Below are positions 52,486-64,000 of a stretch of 64,000 nt of DNA, one piece after another. A program made the translations under genes and the position numbers. Source of the stretch: Liolophura sinensis (lineage: Eukaryota; Mollusca; Polyplacophora; Chitonida; Chitonidae); assembly GCF_032854445.1 (NCBI RefSeq), contig NC_088297.1:24749127-24813126 (forward strand). Direction: 5' to 3'. The first letter of the stretch is position 1. Each line of letters starts with the position of its first letter. The notes beneath the pieces were generated by a model, which had not been told where the DNA came from, ran no database searches, and saw nothing but the letters and a program-made list of their open reading frames with translations.

Positions 52486-53183
52486 ATGGCTACTTCAGGG
52501 GATAATTCGGATTACGTTGATGCGCGGCCGCCATTGTGAATTGATGAGTTTGTGGATCGTCTTGTGGATAAGGTAGCGGATCGTTTTGAGCAGAGTTTTA
52601 ACAGACTTAGTCAGGAAGTCAGACAGGGGGTTGGACGATCTGTTGATTAGGAAACAGACCGTGGTGTCGACGATCGGGCTTGGCTGGCGTCTATGGCAAG
52701 CTCGTTCCCTAGTGCAGGTGTAGGTTTAAGAGATAGCAGCTGTTCCCAGGATGGGACTGAGGTTAAAGGGAGTAAGATACATAAGCCTACGTTACGACCC
52801 CAGAGTTTTAGTAGTCGGGGCTGTGAGTGGGGACCCCGGCTCGGTGGCTCTGGTAGTGGTAGGGAAACGTTTAATTACTCGCCAAATTAGACTGCCGGAG
52901 ACCGTGCCTAGGTACAGGAGTCGCTCCAGGGCGAGTACGTTTAGACGTTCAGACAGTTGTCGTAAGCATCTTTTAGTGGTGAGGCTAGTGAGTGGGCTAC
53001 CTTTATTTTTCAGTTTGAGACTGCGGCTAATCGATACAAGTCGTCCGATCGAGATAGGTTAAGGTGCTTCAAAGAAAGTTTGCAAGGTAAGGCCGTTAAG
53101 TTTTATCAGACCAGCTCTCGGCATGATGTTCGCCGGTTGTTCAGAGATTTCAAACGGCTGTACAGTAAACGTGATCCCCCCTA
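52486..53183 (+). pseudogene. gypsy-like gag, broken
   Basis: ATG at 52486 starts MATSGDNSDYVDARPP. The same frame later gives IDEFVDRLVDKVADRF (a helical segment), WLASMASSFPSAGVG and finally FSGEASEWATFIFQFETAAN and DRDRLRCFKESLQGKAVKFY, the capsid-like core of Ty3/gypsy Gag. In-frame stops occur near 52537, 52648 and 52888, and a local frame change lies between about 52790 and 52970. The frame ends at TAG near 53183, where homology also ends. Confidence 0.75.
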
Positions 53184-54184
53184 GATAGTTCTGAGGCGGT
53201 TGTTTACGGCTCAAACCTGACGATCCCCCCTATCCCTCAACCCTCTATTTATGCCGTCAGCACGGACGTCAACAAAATTAGAGCGCCAGCGCCAAGTCCG
53301 AGACGATTTTTCCCCCAGCGTTTGTGTTTCTTATTTGCTCGTCGTCTGGTGGTCATTTTTGTGAACTGCTCAACGCAACTTTACAAAGCGACATTTCGCT
53401 CACCCGTCGCCCAATGCTTCGTCCTGCTGTGCAGACGCCAACGAAATCTGATCCGCAAAATTCAAACCACCCATTGGTCCGTTTTAGCCTGCAAAAGCTC
53501 AACACCCAACTCTACAAGCCGGACACTTGGACTTTCACCAGCGCAAACCTCTACTACCTTCGTGCGGGAACATACGTGCCAACCATTGCTCCGTTTTGGC
53601 GGATAACTTGCTTCGCTCAATAACATCGCCGCAATCCTACACGTTTGCAATTTAGTTTACTACTTTTGTGGATCGTACATGTAAACAAAAATTGAAAGCG
53701 AATTACAAGTCTGGTAAACCAAATACAATCTTCATTTCTATCGACCATGTATTATAAAGTATTCGTAATTCGCAAAGTTACAAGGTAGGCTGCATAATTA
53801 CAACACAGTGCCATCTTTGACACTTGAATTTCGCTGAATGTCTCCAGTGTCTACACTTCAAGGGGCGGTAACCCAAAGTCGATCATCGGCCATGTTTCTA
53901 AATATAATGACTGGAGTGACTGGTCCACGGATAAAACTGAACATTCGACTGTCCAGTCAAAGCTAGACACATGCCAATAGACCTCTGGAAGTCTTAACAT
54001 TATGTAGATGACGTTTAAAATAGCAGCACAAATGTATCTTTTAAGCAGAAATTACCTCCGTTTGCCAGATTCTCACAAAATTCCTGTTCACTAAGAGAAC
54101 AGCTTCATGTGCACGGGGATATTAATGTCTCGCTTCTGTGTCGTTGGTTCGATTTTCCACCAAGTTCCATGGATATCGATTAGC
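53184..54184. other. intergenic, no gene seen
   Basis: Includes overlapping open frames at 53320-53620 with GC-richer composition but no recognisable domain. Confidence 0.45.
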
Positions 54185-56010
54185 CTCTTTGACATGATAT
54201 AGCAAACAAACACACTGGCTAACGAATATTTTGACTTGATATGGCAAGCAAGCAAACTGGGTAACACACTTTTTGACATGATATGGCAAACAAACACAGC
54301 GATTAACGTACATTTTGACGTAATACAGCAAACAAACACAATGGCTAACGAATATTTTCACATGATATGACAAACAAACAAACCGGCTAACGCACATTTT
54401 CACATGACATGGCAAACAAACAAACCGGCTAACGCACATTTTCACATGATATGACAAGCAAACAAACCGGCTAACGCACATTTTGACATGATATGGCAAA
54501 CAAACAAACCGGCTAACGCACATTTTGACATGATATGGCAAACAAACACACCAGCTAACCAACATTTTGACATGATATGGCAAACACACACAATGGCAAA
54601 CGTACATTTTGACATGATATGGCAAACACACACACTGGCTAACGTACATTTTGACATGATATGGCAAACACACACACTGGCTAACGTACATTTTGACATG
54701 ATGTGACAAACACACACACTGGCTAACGTACATTTTGACATGATATGGCAAACAAATCACTGGCTAACGTACATTTTGACATGATATGGCAAACACACAC
54801 ACTGGCTAACGTACATTTTGACATGATATGGCAAACACACACACTGGCTAACGTACATTTTGACATGATATGGCAAACAAACACACTGGCTAACGTACAT
54901 TTTGACATGATATGGCAAACACACACACTGGCTAACGTACATTTTGACATGATATGGCAAACACACACACTGGCTAACGTACATTTTGACATAATATGTT
55001 AAACACACACATGGCTAACGTACATTTTGACATGATATGGCAAACACACACAATGGCTAACGTACATTTTGATATCATATGGCAAACAAACAAACCGGCT
55101 AGGGTACATTTTCACATGATATGGCAAACAAATACACAGGCTAATGTACATTTTCACATAATATGGCAAACAAACACACTGGCTAACGAATATTTTAACA
55201 CGACATGGCAACCAAGCAAACTGGGTAACACACTTTTTGACATGATATGGAAAACAAACAAAGCGATTAACGTACATTTTGACCTCATATGGCAAACAAA
55301 CACACAGGCTAACGAATATTTTGACTTGATATGGCAACCAAGCAAACTGGGTAACACACTTTTTGACATGATGTGGCAAACAAACACACAAGCTAACGTG
55401 CATTTTCACATGATATAGCAAACAAACAAACCGGCTAACGCACATTTTCACATGATATGGCAAACAAACAAAAAGGCTAACGTACATTTTGACATGATAT
55501 GGCAAACGAAGAAACCGGCGAATGTGCAGTTTTATGTGATATGGCAAACAAACAAACGGGTTGACGTACATTTTCACATAATATGGCAAACAAACACACT
55601 GGCTAACGTACATTATGACATGATATTGCAAACAACACACTGGCTAACGCACATTTTCACATGATATGGCAAACAAACAAACCGGCGAATGTGCAGTTTT
55701 ACGTGATATGGCATACAAACAAACCGGCTAACGTACTTTTTGACATGATATGGCAAACAAACACACTGGCTAACGTACATTTTGACATGATATGGCAAAC
55801 ACACAAGCCGGCTAACCTACATTTTAACATGATGTGTCAAACAAACAAACTGTTTAACGTACATTTTGACATATAATGTGGCAAACAAATACACTGGCTA
55901 ACGTACATTTTGACATCATATGACAAACAAACATACCGGCTAACGTACATTTTGACATGATATGGCAAACAAATACACTGACTAAAGTACATTTTGACAG
56001 GGATGCGAAA
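54185..56010. repeat. 42-bp minisatellite
   Basis: About 43 units of CAAACAAACACACTGGCTAA-CGTACATTTTGACATGATAT-GG. Mixed variants include a block with GGCAACCAAGCAAACTGGGT that returns at about 54240, 55200 and 55335. As 42 is divisible by three, both strands hold long open frames with a 14-residue period (for example 54122-54760 minus, 54996-55418 plus). Parent sequence not found. Confidence 0.93.
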
Positions 56011-56237
56011 CGTATCTCACATAAGTGAATGTTAATAGCTCATCAAAAATTTGTTGACGTATGCTGTAAAATAACAAACAGTATATTTTTGCAGTAAAAT
56101 ATGAATGAATTGTGAGCTATAATACTGTTTCCTGTATGTATACCGCTTTCTTTTGAATTTAGATCTACAGTCAGTTATGCAGTCACGGGATCAAAGAAAG
56201 TGTTGCGTATAAAACAACCTCAGCGTGATTTGTTTTT

Positions 56238-56238
<1 letters not shown>

Positions 56239-56276
<38 letters not shown>
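56239..56276. repeat. T(38) homopolymer
   Basis: Uninterrupted run of 38 T. It may be an old retroposon tail, or partly an assembly artefact. Confidence 0.9.
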
Positions 56277-56279
<3 letters not shown>

Positions 56280-58664
56280 TGTCACAACGTATTAGCCTCA
56301 TCTCTGCACGAGTTACAGTTCAAAATTGGTGATAAACTTCCTAAAATTTATCAAGCTGGTCACATTAAAATTTTTTTCAAACAGTAGAGTCATTTTAACA
56401 CCACAGCTAAAAAGGTACGAGTTTAATATTTACTGAAAGGCAATAATTTGATCTATCTTTGGGGGATACCGAAAATTTGATTTGGCTAGCGAATAAGGTC
56501 AAAAATCTCAGGTACAACCTCTTATTACTAAAGTGAACTATTATTGCCTCACCTTGGCAGCCTTAATTAGGACATTCTGTCTGGTTGGACAGAAACAAAC
56601 GAAGGCTGGGGTCATATTTCTTACAGCGCAGGGACCGCTTTCTACATTCGTTTTACATTACTGCCACCACTAGCAAATTTTGAACAGAAATCTTGAACAA
56701 CGCCGAGGTCACTGGGGTCAGGTGATGACGTAGGAAGTGATGCCAGAAACCAATAGAATTTTCTCTCAACATTTGGGTGTAATAATACCGTATACACACC
56801 AATTCTCTTCATCTAAAGCATGCACAAGGTGATTCTAACCAGCACCCAAATCACTTTTGTATATGAATGATGATTAAATAGTTCCGCGCGAGGACACCAG
56901 TGGTGAAGCTAAGCACATGCTCTAAAGGTCAGACTTGTCTGATAGTGGCAGCGGTGTAAATTGAGCGTAGAAAGCGGTACTTACGCTGTAAGGTGTATGA
57001 GCTAGGGATTACTTGACAGAGGCTAGTTCTCTAAATTTCACGTATAAATATGCTCCTGTAAGTTTGACATATTTTGTATCGCCTAATGAGCACAACAACA
57101 TCATTTGTAAAGTCGATATTTATGGCCTCAGCACCTTTGAAAAGAAAGATCTGTCCGGCGAAGCGGCTTTCTTTCTTCACTTCCTGTAAGGGGGTAAGTG
57201 AAGTTCAAACTCTTTTGTCGCTGAAGATAAAAACGTCACTGTATCATGTGACTGGCAACTGTCGATATTAAATATACCGGTAAGCTGTCTCACCGTGTTC
57301 CAGAGACACAAGTGACACCTCTTTCCATCAGGAACATCTTCAGGTCACCATTAAACATTCAGCTTGTCAGTTTTCTTCGTCGTCTGCTGTAATTACCTTA
57401 AAGCGAAGCCTTTCTTCAGGCGCTTAGGTTATACTAATATTTTGACAGATTACAGGCTACAAAAGGACTATTTTTTATCTCCAGTGACAAAAGAGTTCGA
57501 ACGCGTAACTCTCATACTGGCCAAGACATTCCCCAACTATAGGTATAACAATGGAGGTGTTAGTCACTTGACTCCAGCAGAACACATACACAGAGATATA
57601 GTTTATAAGTCGTTACCCGTGACTCTTCGTATTTTTGTAACAAAACCTTTCCACAAAAACTTAGAAGGAGATTGCGTTCTTTAATTTATTCCATTGATTT
57701 TCGCAAAAATAAAGCCGCCGCTTCTGACCACTTATCATAACAACCATAAGCACAGATTGAGGCCCCTGTGATTTTCTTTAAACAGTCACAGATGGTAAAC
57801 CAAGCAATACGTGCAATATCTATCTTCTTCACCATATGAAATAAACGTGGGTAGTTTCGATCTTTATATTGCCTCCTTAAAACCAGAAACTTGATTCAGC
57901 TGGCTAAAGTTCGTATTTTCACCACAGTCAATCGACCTCTGATCGATGAGGTCACAGGCCCTAATTCAGCTTTAGCTGACTTCGTTGAGATTTTATCTTG
58001 GGATGTTTGTCAGGAGACTGGCGTAGAGCAGTGGTTTACTTCAGACATTCAGGTTTCCTCCACCCATAGGTTTGAGACAGTCTAGTAACAACTTGTATTT
58101 ATCTGCAGAGTAAAACAACGCCCTTTTTGACTTTAAATTTACAGCTATTTACGTAGGTACGTTAAAGTACAGCATCACCTGACATGAGACGTCATTTTTC
58201 CTTGGTACGCTAAATTTATACCATGCATCATTAAATTGCTGCTTAAGCTGGCCTCATTTTTCTTTATGGCGCTACATTCCATGTCACGTCTCTATACCAG
58301 CGCTGTCTGCAGTCAACAAAGTAACCATGAGTTTTCTTAGTTAAGTTTTACATATACGCGAGGCTAACTTTCTAGTTGATAAATATTGCAGGGACAAAAT
58401 CGTTATCTGCGCTTTGAGTAGGGGAATTAACCCTCAGGGCTGAAATTTTTACTCCGGGTTTATGTCCCCATATATCATTCTCAGCACCGGGATAAGTTAT
58501 AATGTACAGTGGAGTTGTTCAATCCTTAATGGATACAGAGTTAAGAAACACAGTGCTATCTCCATTCATGGAGATGAGAATTGTGACAACATCGTTGAAA
58601 AAAAGCTCTCACCCTCTAGTAAAATCTGTTATTTATCTGATGTGTTCTTTGATGCCTCTCTCAT
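56277..58664. other. unassigned sequence
   Basis: No recognised element. A 106-codon frame at 57364-57684 and a short ATG-led frame at 57086-57193 followed by a strong donor (GGG|GTAAGT) were examined but could not be tied together or to a family. Confidence 0.45.
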
Positions 58665-58985
58665 GTACGTGGAATGGACGGTTATGCTTTTCCAAGTAAG
58701 TAAGGAACTTCACCGAGAGCGTGAAATGGACGGTTATGCTTTGAAGCGCAGTGACACACTTGTCCAAAGACGTGAAATGGACGGATACTATTTGAAGCGC
58801 AGTAAAACACTTGATTAAGAACGTGAAATGGATGGTTACGATTTCAAGTGCAGTAACACACTTGACCAGGACGGTGAAATGAACGGTTACGCTTTGAAGC
58901 ACAGTAGGCTAGCACATTTGACCAAGAACACAGATTGAACGGTTACGCTTTAAAGACTCTTGGACGAGAACATGAAATGGATGAC
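58665..58985. repeat. 51-bp tandem repeat, about six copies
   Basis: GTGAAATGGACGGTTATGCT recurs at 58721, 58772 and 58823 (51-base period) with TTGAAGCGCAGTAACACACT. A 17-residue periodic frame results. Confidence 0.9.
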
Positions 58986-59910
58986 TACCGAAACAAGTTT
59001 GGTTGTGTCCTATGTATCGATGCGTAAGGAATGGCTGAACGCTGGTCAGATGAACTTAGGATTTATTCCAATATGGCCATGACACTATTCTCAATTTCAC
59101 AACACAAACACAATTCTGACAAAATATCATATCGCTTATAGGACAGGTAATGTTGCTCACATGTAGCCCATATAATCCCCCACTTGAATGGTTTTGCGTA
59201 ATTCTGTGACTTTATGTTGAAAGATCTTGATCTATGTACTAACAAGACCTTCTACCGATGGCAATTTCGACGGCGTTAACAAGCTACACTTGGTGAATGA
59301 GACAAAAAAGGATATATTCTCATACAACATTTTTCAAAATTATTTCCATTTAAGTTTAACTGAATTACCCTGTACACGACAGAACTAAGTTACAAAACTA
59401 GGCCAAATTATGCATTTGGTTGTTGTCACCTACACAATAGCTTTCAGTTTTATTGCTTGATCAAGCCGGAGTTTCCCAGTTAAGCCACTTTTTTTACTGA
59501 CGAAGTTTTTCACTTGTGGCGTACCGACTTGGTCGCCATGTAGGTGGCAGACAAGTTGTCTTCAACGAACATCACACCATGCACGCACATACCGTCAACA
59601 GCACGTTGTTACCATGGCAACATGAACAGTGAGGCTACTATATATCTGACTAAATTAAAACTGAGGAGTGCCCTTGACTTCGGTCTAAAATAGGAATAAC
59701 AAAGTTTGCAAATCCTAGAACTATCATTTCCTTTTTCGAATGTATCTCGAGGTTATAATTTTCAACATTAATTTTAGTGAGCTTTTTCGTGGCATACTCT
59801 TTTCTGTGCTTATGTATGTAAGACGTGCAGTCTTGATTTCTAATTCCGTTCAACCAGGGGTAAAGGGATGTATAAGTACCCATCTTTATTATATCAGCGT
59901 GGTTCTTCAA
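58986..59910. other. intergenic, no gene seen
   Basis: Nothing recognised. Confidence 0.5.
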
Positions 59911-60088
59911 AAGGCTACAGAATCGATTCTGATTGGCTGATGTTACAGACATGCAAGTCCTGGCTATACCTGGCGTAAGGTGAATTTTAGGTATGGCAGA
60001 TTTATTCAAGTGTGACCAAGGCTGCTGGGTTTAACCCACGGAATACTATCTCCACTGTCAGCCAATCAGCATCGATTCTGTATCCCTT
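59911..60088. mobile_element. inverted-repeat (MITE-like) element
   Basis: The left arm ACAGAATCGATTCTGATTGG-CTGA (from 59911) and the right arm TCAGCCAATCAGCATCGATT-CTGT (to 60088) are reverse complements over about 28 bases with few differences, separated by about 115 bases of non-coding DNA. Confidence 0.7.
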
Positions 60089-61299
60089 TAATGAACAGTT
60101 GCAGTCAAAGGGTAAAGGCATACCTATATCTGCATTTAATCTAGATAATATCAACCGACAGCGAGTTGGAAATTTGATTAGGATGTTGTTCCTAGAAAAT
60201 TTCTGTATAATAATATATGTTTGGCTATATATTTGTGGTGATAGTTTGTAAATGAACAGAAGTCTGTAGTCTCAGTTAACTTTCCCACCTTTGTCAACGT
60301 TGGATATATATTTATACAAGGGCATAAGAAACCATTTATTTTGTAAATGACAAATATGAAGTTGGTATATATGAGAGGCTGAAATAAAACCTTAGTTATC
60401 AATGAATCTAAATTAAGATATAATGGTTTGCTTTTTTGCTGTGTATTGCGTGAGACAGATGCCGGTGAAATGGATGCACACGCTGTTTGATGAACGAGGT
60501 TTTAACAGATTTCACCAAAATTGTATTATTTTGTTGCACCGCACAGTTTTCATCCCCATACACATGAAGTACACACCAACTTCATATGTATAGCGAATGT
60601 GGGCTCGGGCGATTCTAATTTGAACACAATAGGGGAGACAACCTTTCGACTAATTAGAATGTTTTCTTTAAATATCCGAACTGTACTTTTCAATGGAATT
60701 TGACATGATCTTGTTCAATGATCTCAAGGCCCTCTTCGAGAACTGTGTGTGATTTGTTTAGGTTTTCATTGAAACAGACGATAGTTACATGTAACCTTAA
60801 CCTTTCCAACCTTGTTTTGGACGATTCCAACGTCTCATCAAAGGTAGCTAGTCTTGGCAATATGCCAACATGCATAAAAGAACATGTCAGGTGCATGGTG
60901 TCTGTACGCCGCTTTCTGGGTTACAAAACTCAACAACTGTGCAAATGTAAGTGTTAGAGAGCTAAATTAACAAAAACTACAGATCTGTGCGACCATTTGT
61001 ACTTGTGGATATACCGGATAAGTCTGTAAACTAAGGTATGTTGTGCGTGTACCAATTTAAGTTGACTTGTGCTTGTTAGAGTGCTTTAAGTGGTTTATGC
61101 GACCTGCGTGACGTTGAAAGAGACCAAAACAATATTCTTGTATGATGTCCCCGAAATCTTCTTCCGCGTATATACATACTTCTCCATAAATAAAAAAATC
61201 AATAAAAGAACGGGAGTTTCGTACTAGCTCAAAGGGTTAAACTTCTAGTTAATGTACAAGGTTTGATCTTTAATTTCTTATGGGAGTAGCCAGTGGATA
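60089..61299. other. intergenic, no gene seen
   Basis: AT-rich. Nothing recognised. Confidence 0.5.
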
Positions 61300-61318
61300 A
61301 TTCCATAAGCTTCTTCTG

Positions 61319-63400
61319 TGTGATGCGGCATAACTCACTGACAGCTCAGAGAGTAAAGTCACAGCCGTGACAACAGTGTGATACAGCATAACTGAACGAC
61401 ACCTCGGAGAGTAAAGTCACAGCAGTGACAACAGTCTGATACAGCATAACTGACCGACACCTCGGAGAGTAAAGTCACAGCAGTGACGACAGTCTGATAC
61501 AGCATAACTGACCGACACCGCGGAGGGTAAAGTCAGAGCAGTGACGACAGTCTGATACAGTATAACTGACCGACACCTCGGAGAGTAAAGTCACAGCAGT
61601 GACAACAGTCTGATACAGCATAACTGACCGACACCTCGGAGAGTAAAGTCACAGCAGTGACGACAGTGCGATACAGCATAACTGACCGACACCTCGGACA
61701 GTAAAGTCAGAGCTGTGACAACAGTGTGATACAGCATAACTGACTGACACCTCGGAGAGTAAAGTCAGAGCAGTGACGACAGTCTGATACAGTATAACTG
61801 ACTGACACCTCGGAGAGTAAAGTCACAGCAGTGACAACAGTGTGATACAGCATAACTGACCGACACCTCGGAGAGTAAAGTCACAGCAGTGACAACAGTG
61901 GCAGTGACAACAGTGTGATACAGCATGACTGACCGACACCTCGGAGAGTAAAGTCAGAGCTGTGACAACAGTGTGATACAGCATAACTGACTGACACCTC
62001 GGAGATTAAAGTCAGAGCAGTGACGACAGTCTGATACAGTATAACTGACAGACACCTCGGAGAGTAAAGTCAGAGCAGTGACAACAGTGTGATACAGCAT
62101 AAATGACCGACACCGCGGAGAGTAAAGTCACAGCAGTGACAACAGTGTGATACAGCATAACTGACCGACACCTCGGAGAGTAAAGTCACAGCAGTGACAA
62201 CAGTGGCAGTGACAACAGTGTGATACAGCATAACTGACCGACACCTCGGAGAGTAAAGTCAGAGCAGTGACGACAGTGTGATGCAGCATAACTGACTGAC
62301 ACCTCGGAGATTAAAGTCAGAGCAGTGACGACAGACTGATACAGCATAACTGACCGACACCGCGGAGGGTAAAGTCAGAGCAGTGACGACAGTCTGATAC
62401 AGTATAACTGACTGACACCTCGGAGAGTAAAGTCACAGCAGTGACAACAGTCTGATACAGCATAACTGACTGACACCTCGGAGAGTAAAGTCACAGCAGT
62501 GACGACAGTGCGATACAGTATAACTGACTGACACCTCGGACAGTAAAGTCAGAGCTGTGACAACAGTGTGATACAGCATAACTGACTGACACCTCGGAGA
62601 GTAAAGTCAGAGCAGTGACAACAGTGTGATACAGCATAAATGACCGACACCTCGGAGAGTAAAGTCACAGCAGTGACAACAGTGTGATACAGCATAACTG
62701 ACCGACACCGCGGAGAGTAAAGTCACAGCAGTGACAACAGTGGCAGTGACAACAGTGTGATACAGCATAACTGACCGACACCTCGGAGAGTAAAGTCAGA
62801 GCAGTGACGACAGTGTGATGCAGCATAACTGACTGACACCTCGGAGAGTAAAGTCAGAGCAGTGACGACAGACTGATACAGTATAACTGACCGACACCTC
62901 GGAGAGTAAGGTCAGAGCTGTGACAACAGTGTGATACAGCATAACTGACTGACACCTCGGAGATTAAAGTCAGAGCAGTGACGACAGACTGATACAGTAT
63001 AACTGACCGACACATCGGAGAGTAAAGTTACAGCAGTGACGACAGTGTGATACAGCATAACTGACCGACACATCGGAGATTAAAGTCAGAGCAGTGACGA
63101 CAGACTGATACAGTATAACTGACCGACACATCGGAGAGTAAAGTTACAGCAGTGACGACAGTGTGATACAGCATAACTGACCGACACCTCGGAGATTAAA
63201 GTCAGAGCAGTGACGACAGTGTGATACAGCATAACTGACCGACACCTCGGAGAGTAAGGTCAGAGCAGTGACGACAGTGTGATACAGCATAACTGACTGA
63301 CACCTCGGAGAGTAAGGTCAGAGCAGTGACGACAGTGTGATACAGCATAACTGACCGACACTTCAGAGATTAGTCAGAGCAGTGACGAAAGTGTGATAAA
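61319..63400. repeat. 58-bp minisatellite inside family A
   Basis: About 36 units of GTGATACAGCATAACTGACC-GACACCTCGGAGAGTAAAGT-CACAGCAGTGACGACAGT. An internal 15-base duplication (GCAGTGACAACAGTG) recurs at about 61898, 62203 and 62740, at spacings of 5 and 9 units plus 15 bases. This shows that whole blocks were copied. Confidence 0.94.
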
Positions 63401-63417
63401 TGACAACGAAATACTGC

Positions 63418-63562
63418 CTTGTCAACTTTCCGCAACCTACGGATGGTCGTGGGTTTCCCCCGGGTTTGGCTCGGTTTCCTTCCACCATATTGCTGGCCGC
63501 AATCATACAAGTAAAATATTCTTGAGCACGGCATAAAACACCAATCAAATAAAATATACCAA
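63418..63562 (+). mobile_element. SINE family 1, 5'-truncated, nested in family A
   Basis: CCGCAACCTACGGATGGTCG, GGTTTCCTTCCACCATATTG, AATATTCTTGAGCACGGCAT, AACACCAATCAAATAAAATA. It interrupts the right part of the family A copy. No clear duplication seen. Confidence 0.9.
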
Positions 63563-63690
63563 TGTACAGCATGCAGTTTGGGTTTTATTCTAACCGCTCA
63601 TACACAAATGCGTAAATAGTAGCAAATTAGACGCCCCCTAAGATGAATCAAGTAAATAAGAATATTGTGGTGATTTTAGCTGCAGTTCAT

Positions 63691-64000
63691 TAGACGTGGC
63701 GTGCATCACCTCTCTAGTCAGGTCTCTAGCTGCCTCTGTCTCTTACAAGCTGTCACATCATTGTGTCTATCAACAGAGAAGATCTAACCGCTTGGTGGGA
63801 GATTTATTGGAAGGTTCGATAAAGAAGGTGGGGTTTGTGGGGGGGTGGGGGTGGGGTGGTGACTGTCAGATCGCCATTGTAACGTCCAGGTGGAGAGGTT
63901 TGTGACTCACAGCTTACAGGGAATAGCATGAAGGGGATTTCTAAAAAACGGTAGGCAAATTTCCCCAAACCGCCTTTGTTAAGCTTTTTTATATTTTTTC
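63691..64000. other. window end, no gene seen
   Basis: Contains a G-rich tract (about 63828-63860, GTGGGGTTTGTGGGGGGGTG and following). No coding frame supported. Confidence 0.45.

Larger units (their letters stand above)
51022..53183 (+). mobile_element. LTR retrotransposon, 5' part only
   Basis: A candidate 5' LTR (about 51022-51339, TGTGTTAACA to GCACAACA) is followed directly by a primer-binding site and, after a long leader of about 1.1 kb, by a gag-like frame. No protease, reverse transcriptase or 3' LTR follows. Homology stops at about 53183. The left LTR edge is uncertain because no second LTR is available for comparison. Confidence 0.6.
61300..63690 (+). mobile_element. interspersed repeat family A, copy with 58-bp array
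   Basis: The core unit AGAGCAGTGACGACAGTGTG matches the 81-bp array's AGAGCAGCGACGACAGTGTG. After the array, TGCCTTGTCAACTT, a SINE, then TTCTAACCGCTCATACACAA and GTGATTTTAGCTGCAGTTCA follow the same order as the right part of the copies at 10940 and 12150. The left boundary is vague. Confidence 0.65.

Noticed and set aside
54122-55640. Long repetitive frames on both strands (HVKMYVSQCVCLPY and MIWQTNTLANVHFD types)
   Set aside because: 42-bp tandem units keep all these frames open. The same DNA cannot be assigned to one protein and nothing resembles a known family.
57086-57684. Possible small gene: ATG-led frame with donor GGG|GTAAGT and a 106-codon frame starting after a CTTTCTTCAG acceptor
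   Set aside because: The phases do not match when these sites are joined, and neither piece shows a recognisable domain. RNA data would be needed.
12199-63400. CRISPR-like regular repeats
   Set aside because: All arrays are head-to-tail tandem repeats without unique spacers, in a eukaryotic context.

Overview
The window reads as non-coding, repeat-rich DNA from an animal, most probably a lophotrochozoan and likely a mollusc. The basis is the two abundant tRNA-headed SINE families (one with an AATAAATA-type tail and a conserved 3' body, one ending in a CGTCGTCATATGACTG-type tail), the intron-containing GAL3ST-like gene, and the decayed animal-type LINE, Ty3/gypsy and Crypton elements. There are no prokaryotic gene clusters, rRNAs or CRISPR arrays. 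The mollusc assignment is inference from repeat style.

Only one gene looks intact. A two-exon galactose-3-O-sulfotransferase-like gene lies on the minus strand (30834-33553). Exon 1 (33553-33531) and exon 2 (32019-30834) join across a GT-AG intron of 1511 bases to give a predicted 402-residue type II Golgi membrane protein. A broken fragment of a paralogue lies about 18 kb away (50053-50384, minus).

The rest is mobile and tandem-repeat DNA. About a quarter of the window is minisatellite: arrays at 2346-3600, 12199-13627, 14986-16510, 20670-21375, 24817-26575, 27657-29412, 41427-42994, 44625-45960, 54185-56010 and 61319-63400, plus small ones. Several can be traced to a parent sequence. The 49-bp array grows out of the tRNA-like head of a SINE. 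The 85-90-bp and 53-bp arrays both lie inside one dead LINE and amplify its endonuclease DH segment and its reverse-transcriptase LYYSLIYPY segment. The 30-bp array sits inside a dead Crypton tyrosine-recombinase gene and repeats ten of its codons exactly once per unit. The 81-bp and 58-bp arrays are internal arrays of one interspersed repeat family that also has a copy with a single unit (10940-11240).

Other elements: a second, internally deleted Crypton copy surrounded by hairpins (22.4-24.0 kb); a Ty3/gypsy gag-protease remnant (46.0-46.8 kb); the 5' end of an LTR retrotransposon with a tRNA-Leu-type primer binding site and broken gag (51.0-53.2 kb); a LINE 3' end (50.6-50.9 kb); palindromic MITEs; and about twenty SINE copies or fragments, several with clear target-site duplications and some nested in other elements.
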